DNA of 64,000 nt from Dyadobacter sp. GTDB taxonomy: Bacteria; Bacteroidota; Bacteroidia; Cytophagales; Spirosomataceae. Made by a program: the position numbers and the translations under genes. Shown in pieces: positions 61,609-64,000 of the stretch. A model generated the notes under the pieces. The model did not search any database, was not told the origin of the DNA, and saw only the letters and a list, made by a program, of their open reading frames with translations. Where the stretch lies: the NCBI RefSeq assembly GCF_017744695.1, contig NZ_JAGIAS010000012.1, positions 1 to 64,000 of the forward strand, in the 5' to 3' direction. Within the stretch, counting starts at the first letter, position 1, and each line of letters opens with the position of its first letter.

Positions 61609-64000
61609 TGGGAAATAGTCCTGATTATGCCCGTACTGCCATCCATTTCAATTACATCCCCTGTTTTGAGGCTTTTCAGCAGACCGGTTACTCCCACAAT
61701 ACACGGCTTGCCCATTTCGCGGGAAACGATCGCCGAGTGGCTCAGCAAGCTGCCCCGCTCCACAATGATGCCCGACGCGCCCGGAAAAAGGGTAACCCAG
61801 CCGGGGTCGGTGCTGGTGGTCACGAGGATGTCGCCGTTCAACGAAGGCGCCTCGGCGGGGTCGGTCACGACCCTTACCCGCCCCGTTACCCGCCCGGGTG
61901 AACAGCCGATGCCCTTCAAATCGCCCTCCGGCCTTTCGACCCTATCAATATTGAAGAAATCGTTACCGTCGTAAGGCACGCCGTAAGTCGCAAACCGCTC
62001 CGAAAGCGGCCCCATTTGCTGATAAGTATGAAATTCCTTTTGCCGCAATGCTGCCAGCGCTTTAATGTCCTGTGTCACTGCAGTGCCTTCGATATAGTCG
62101 AAAATCTCCTCTTTAGTCAGGTAAAAAATATCCCTCGCATTGTCGAGGAGGCCATCGGTGTAAAACCGCTTTCCGATGAATGTAAAAATTTCCCGCACGA
62201 TCCCGAATGCACGCGTACGCTCGTAACGCAGGTTCTCGCGGGCGCTCACGAGCTCGCGCGTGTAGCGCAACGTGAGTCCCATTTTCCACCGGCCCAATGT
62301 CTTGCCTTTCAAATGCCTGGCTGTTTCCCGCTCCGCATTCGTACGGATCACGTCTTCCCGCTCGCCCGAAAACTGCGCGCCCGTAATGCCTGTCTCTACG
62401 TAAGATTTCAGCACTTTGATGAAACGCGGCGGCTCCTGGCCGTACGAGATCGTTTCGAGTTTCAGCTCTCCCACGCAACGCTCGCCAAAATCGGCGATGT
62501 AGCGGTCGATATCGGCCTTCAACCCCACGAATTCCGGATCGTTGCTAGTGCTCAGCATTTCGTAGATAACCTGTTCGTTTTCAATCAGAAACAACTCCTT
62601 CAACGCCGGAACCGCGGCAATGCGTGCGGCCAGGGCAATGCTGCGATGCACGGGCTGAACGGAAATAATGTCGTTGCTGCCGCACAGCAAGTCGTTATGG
62701 AGATTCGGGTTGCTACCTCCGGTAAATGGCTCGCATTGCTTCTGGAGCATACCGAACCAGATCATGGCGAAGAAGTCGTTCAGTAACGGGGCCTTCCATT
62801 CGAGCAGGAGCTTACGTTCGAAATTCAGATACAAATGCATGAGCTCGTCGGCGCTCTTCTCTGCAAACGGGATCGCCTTATACTCGCTGATCGTGCTGTC
62901 CACCAGCTGCATAAACTCCCGACGCTTCCGCGGCAGGGCTCGAAACCGGAATAGCATCTGCACCGCCATTTTCGCAATGCTCCACCACGCCTTTCCCTTC
63001 GGTAAACGGTAGGATTCCGGGATATCGAATGGCTCCTTTACCCCCATCATTTTCTCCATGTACCGGGCATTGATGCTGTAACCGGGCAGCATGGCCAGCA
63101 TGTGATACCATGTTTTGAGGTTATAGTAAACCCGGCCGTTCAAAAAACCGAGCGTGTTGGCAAACACCCTTTCATTTTTCCTGATAACCAACTCACTTAC
63201 ACCCAGGTAGGCACTAAAAAGCTTATAAGCTATTTCGTAGGATTTGCTGATAAAAGAGAAAGTCAGCGGGGTGGTTACGCCGGGGTATGATTCAATGATA
63301 TTACTGTTGTCCCAAAGAATATAATTGCCTGTGGACTTCGCCTTCAATGTCGTAATGGGCCTGGTTTGAAGCAGATAGACCTTCTCATTTCGGACAGCGA
63401 ATTCGATATCCTGCGGCCGGCCCAGCTCCTTTTCGAGCAAATCCAGTATTTCGCCCAACCGGCGGATCTGCCCATCGGTAAGCGCCGGTTGGTCTTGCCG
63501 GCCATCGGCCAGAATGGACTGGATTACGCCACTTTCCAAAACGAACTCGTCGGCATTGACCTCTCCGGAAACCAGGCGATCGCCCAGGCCGAACACCGCA
63601 TTGATCACCTTCTGCTGCCGGTTACCGGTCAGCGGGTTAGCACCAAACGCCACACCCGCCGCTTCCGCATCGACCATTTGCTGCACAATCACCGCCACGC
63701 CACCGGCATCGGAAAGTCCGTGGTGTTTCCGGTAAGCCGTTACCCGGTCCGAAAACGCCGATTGCCGGACATCCGCTATCCGCGCAGCTAGTTCATCCGG
63801 CGGGACATTCAGGTAACTTTCAAACTGCCCCGCAAATGAAAACGCCGCGCCATCCTCCCCGGTCGCCGACGAGCGCACCGCGAAAAGGCGGGTTTCTTCA
63901 AAAGCATTTAACAGACCCGGAACAAGCCCGGATTCGGGAATATCGGCCCGTAACGTCTCCCACGGGATCACCACAAAACGCGGCACCGACAAGCCGAGCG
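61605..64000 (-). CDS. PEP-synthase/PPDK-type phosphotransferase (5' end outside window)
   Basis: At least 797 residues are seen and the frame is open to the window edge, so the start is missing; an internal TTG at 63992 is not the true start. The visible part begins within the ATP-grasp domain (LFAVRSSATGEDG, SFAGQFESYLN), passes a long central domain (about residues 230-650) and ends in the swivelling His domain RGSLLSHSAIVSREMGKPC, with His752 counted from the TTG. Like Rph it has no TIM barrel, so the acceptor is a small molecule and not pyruvate. It is the first visible gene of the lipid-type operon. Confidence 0.85.
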   Translation of the reverse strand, partial: LGLSVPRFVVIPWETLRADIPESGLVPGLLNAFEETRLFAVRSSATGEDGAAFSFAGQFESYLNVPPDELAARIADVRQSAFSDRVTAYRKHHGLSDAGGVAVIVQQMVDAEAAGVAFGANPLTGNRQQKVINAVFGLGDRLVSGEVNADEFVLESGVIQSILADGRQDQPALTDGQIRRLGEILDLLEKELGRPQDIEFAVRNEKVYLLQTRPITTLKAKSTGNYILWDNSNIIESYPGVTTPLTFSFISKSYEIAYKLFSAYLGVSELVIRKNERVFANTLGFLNGRVYYNLKTWYHMLAMLPGYSINARYMEKMMGVKEPFDIPESYRLPKGKAWWSIAKMAVQMLFRFRALPRKRREFMQLVDSTISEYKAIPFAEKSADELMHLYLNFERKLLLEWKAPLLNDFFAMIWFGMLQKQCEPFTGGSNPNLHNDLLCGSNDIISVQPVHRSIALAARIAAVPALKELFLIENEQVIYEMLSTSNDPEFVGLKADIDRYIADFGERCVGELKLETISYGQEPPRFIKVLKSYVETGITGAQFSGEREDVIRTNAERETARHLKGKTLGRWKMGLTLRYTRELVSARENLRYERTRAFGIVREIFTFIGKRFYTDGLLDNARDIFYLTKEEIFDYIEGTAVTQDIKALAALRQKEFHTYQQMGPLSERFATYGVPYDGNDFFNIDRVERPEGDLKGIGCSPGRVTGRVRVVTDPAEAPSLNGDILVTTSTDPGWVTLFPGASGIIVERGSLLSHSAIVSREMGKPCIVGVTGLLKSLKTGDVIEMDGSTGIIRTISQ

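Overview
The window looks like a chromosomal segment of a Bacteroidota bacterium of the order Cytophagales, most like Dyadobacter or another Spirosomaceae. This is an inference from gene content: SusC/SusD pairs, an ECF sigma factor with a FecR anti-sigma factor, a type IX secretion C-terminal domain, PCMD-type lipoproteins, many FtsX-type ABC permeases, and promoters of the TTG-N19-21-TAnnTTTG type. Coding density is high, most genes lack Shine-Dalgarno sequences, and I see no rRNA, tRNA, CRISPR array or complete insertion sequence.

Layout. 1-9063: a heptamer tandem repeat, an FtsX-type permease, a Na+/H+ antiporter, a secreted tyrosine phosphatase, a PCMD lipoprotein with a small beta-barrel, and an M61 peptidase. 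9083-12209: a MarR regulator and a rifampin-phosphotransferase-like enzyme in one operon behind a promoter overlapped by a palindromic operator. 12299-20075: a 1763-residue subtilase with a T9SS sorting domain and a second FtsX permease. 20076-20571: a long intergenic region with arrays of a 10-bp repeat in inverted arms. 20572-32597: a self-regulated polysaccharide utilisation locus (sigma, FecR, SusC, SusD, beta-propeller glycosidase, two GH127-type beta-L-arabinofuranosidases) closed by a terminator. 32633-36669: a Crp-like regulator, a large palindrome, an SDR and a third FtsX permease carrying an in-frame 15-bp repeat.

36952-40428: a three-gene operon (SnoaL-like protein plus two proteins that together resemble a split VioB/RebD-type dimer synthase). 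40434-48829: accessory and housekeeping genes, including VOC and DUF3574 proteins, an M14 carboxypeptidase, a GT92-like glycosyltransferase, an Lrp regulator divergent from an EamA exporter, an orphan antitoxin with a decayed YoeB-like toxin, and a rhodanese. 48853-50122: another 10-bp repeat element, a fatty-acid-hydroxylase-type protein, and an unlisted 28-residue leader ORF ending in four cysteine codons. 50167-57313: SDRs, a beta/gamma-crystallin-like protein, a second Crp-like regulator and KatG with an OxyR-like site. 57311-64000: a translationally coupled minus-strand operon (PPDK-type phosphotransferase, BtaA-like DUF3419 protein, phytol/dolichol-kinase-like membrane protein, GNAT, OleC-like AMP ligase) that continues past the window.

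The strongest candidates for undescribed biology are the split VioB-like operon, the BtaA/kinase/GNAT/AMP-ligase/dikinase operon, the polycysteine leader before the hydroxylase, and the dispersed 10-bp repeat element. All functional calls are from sequence reading alone, with no database search.
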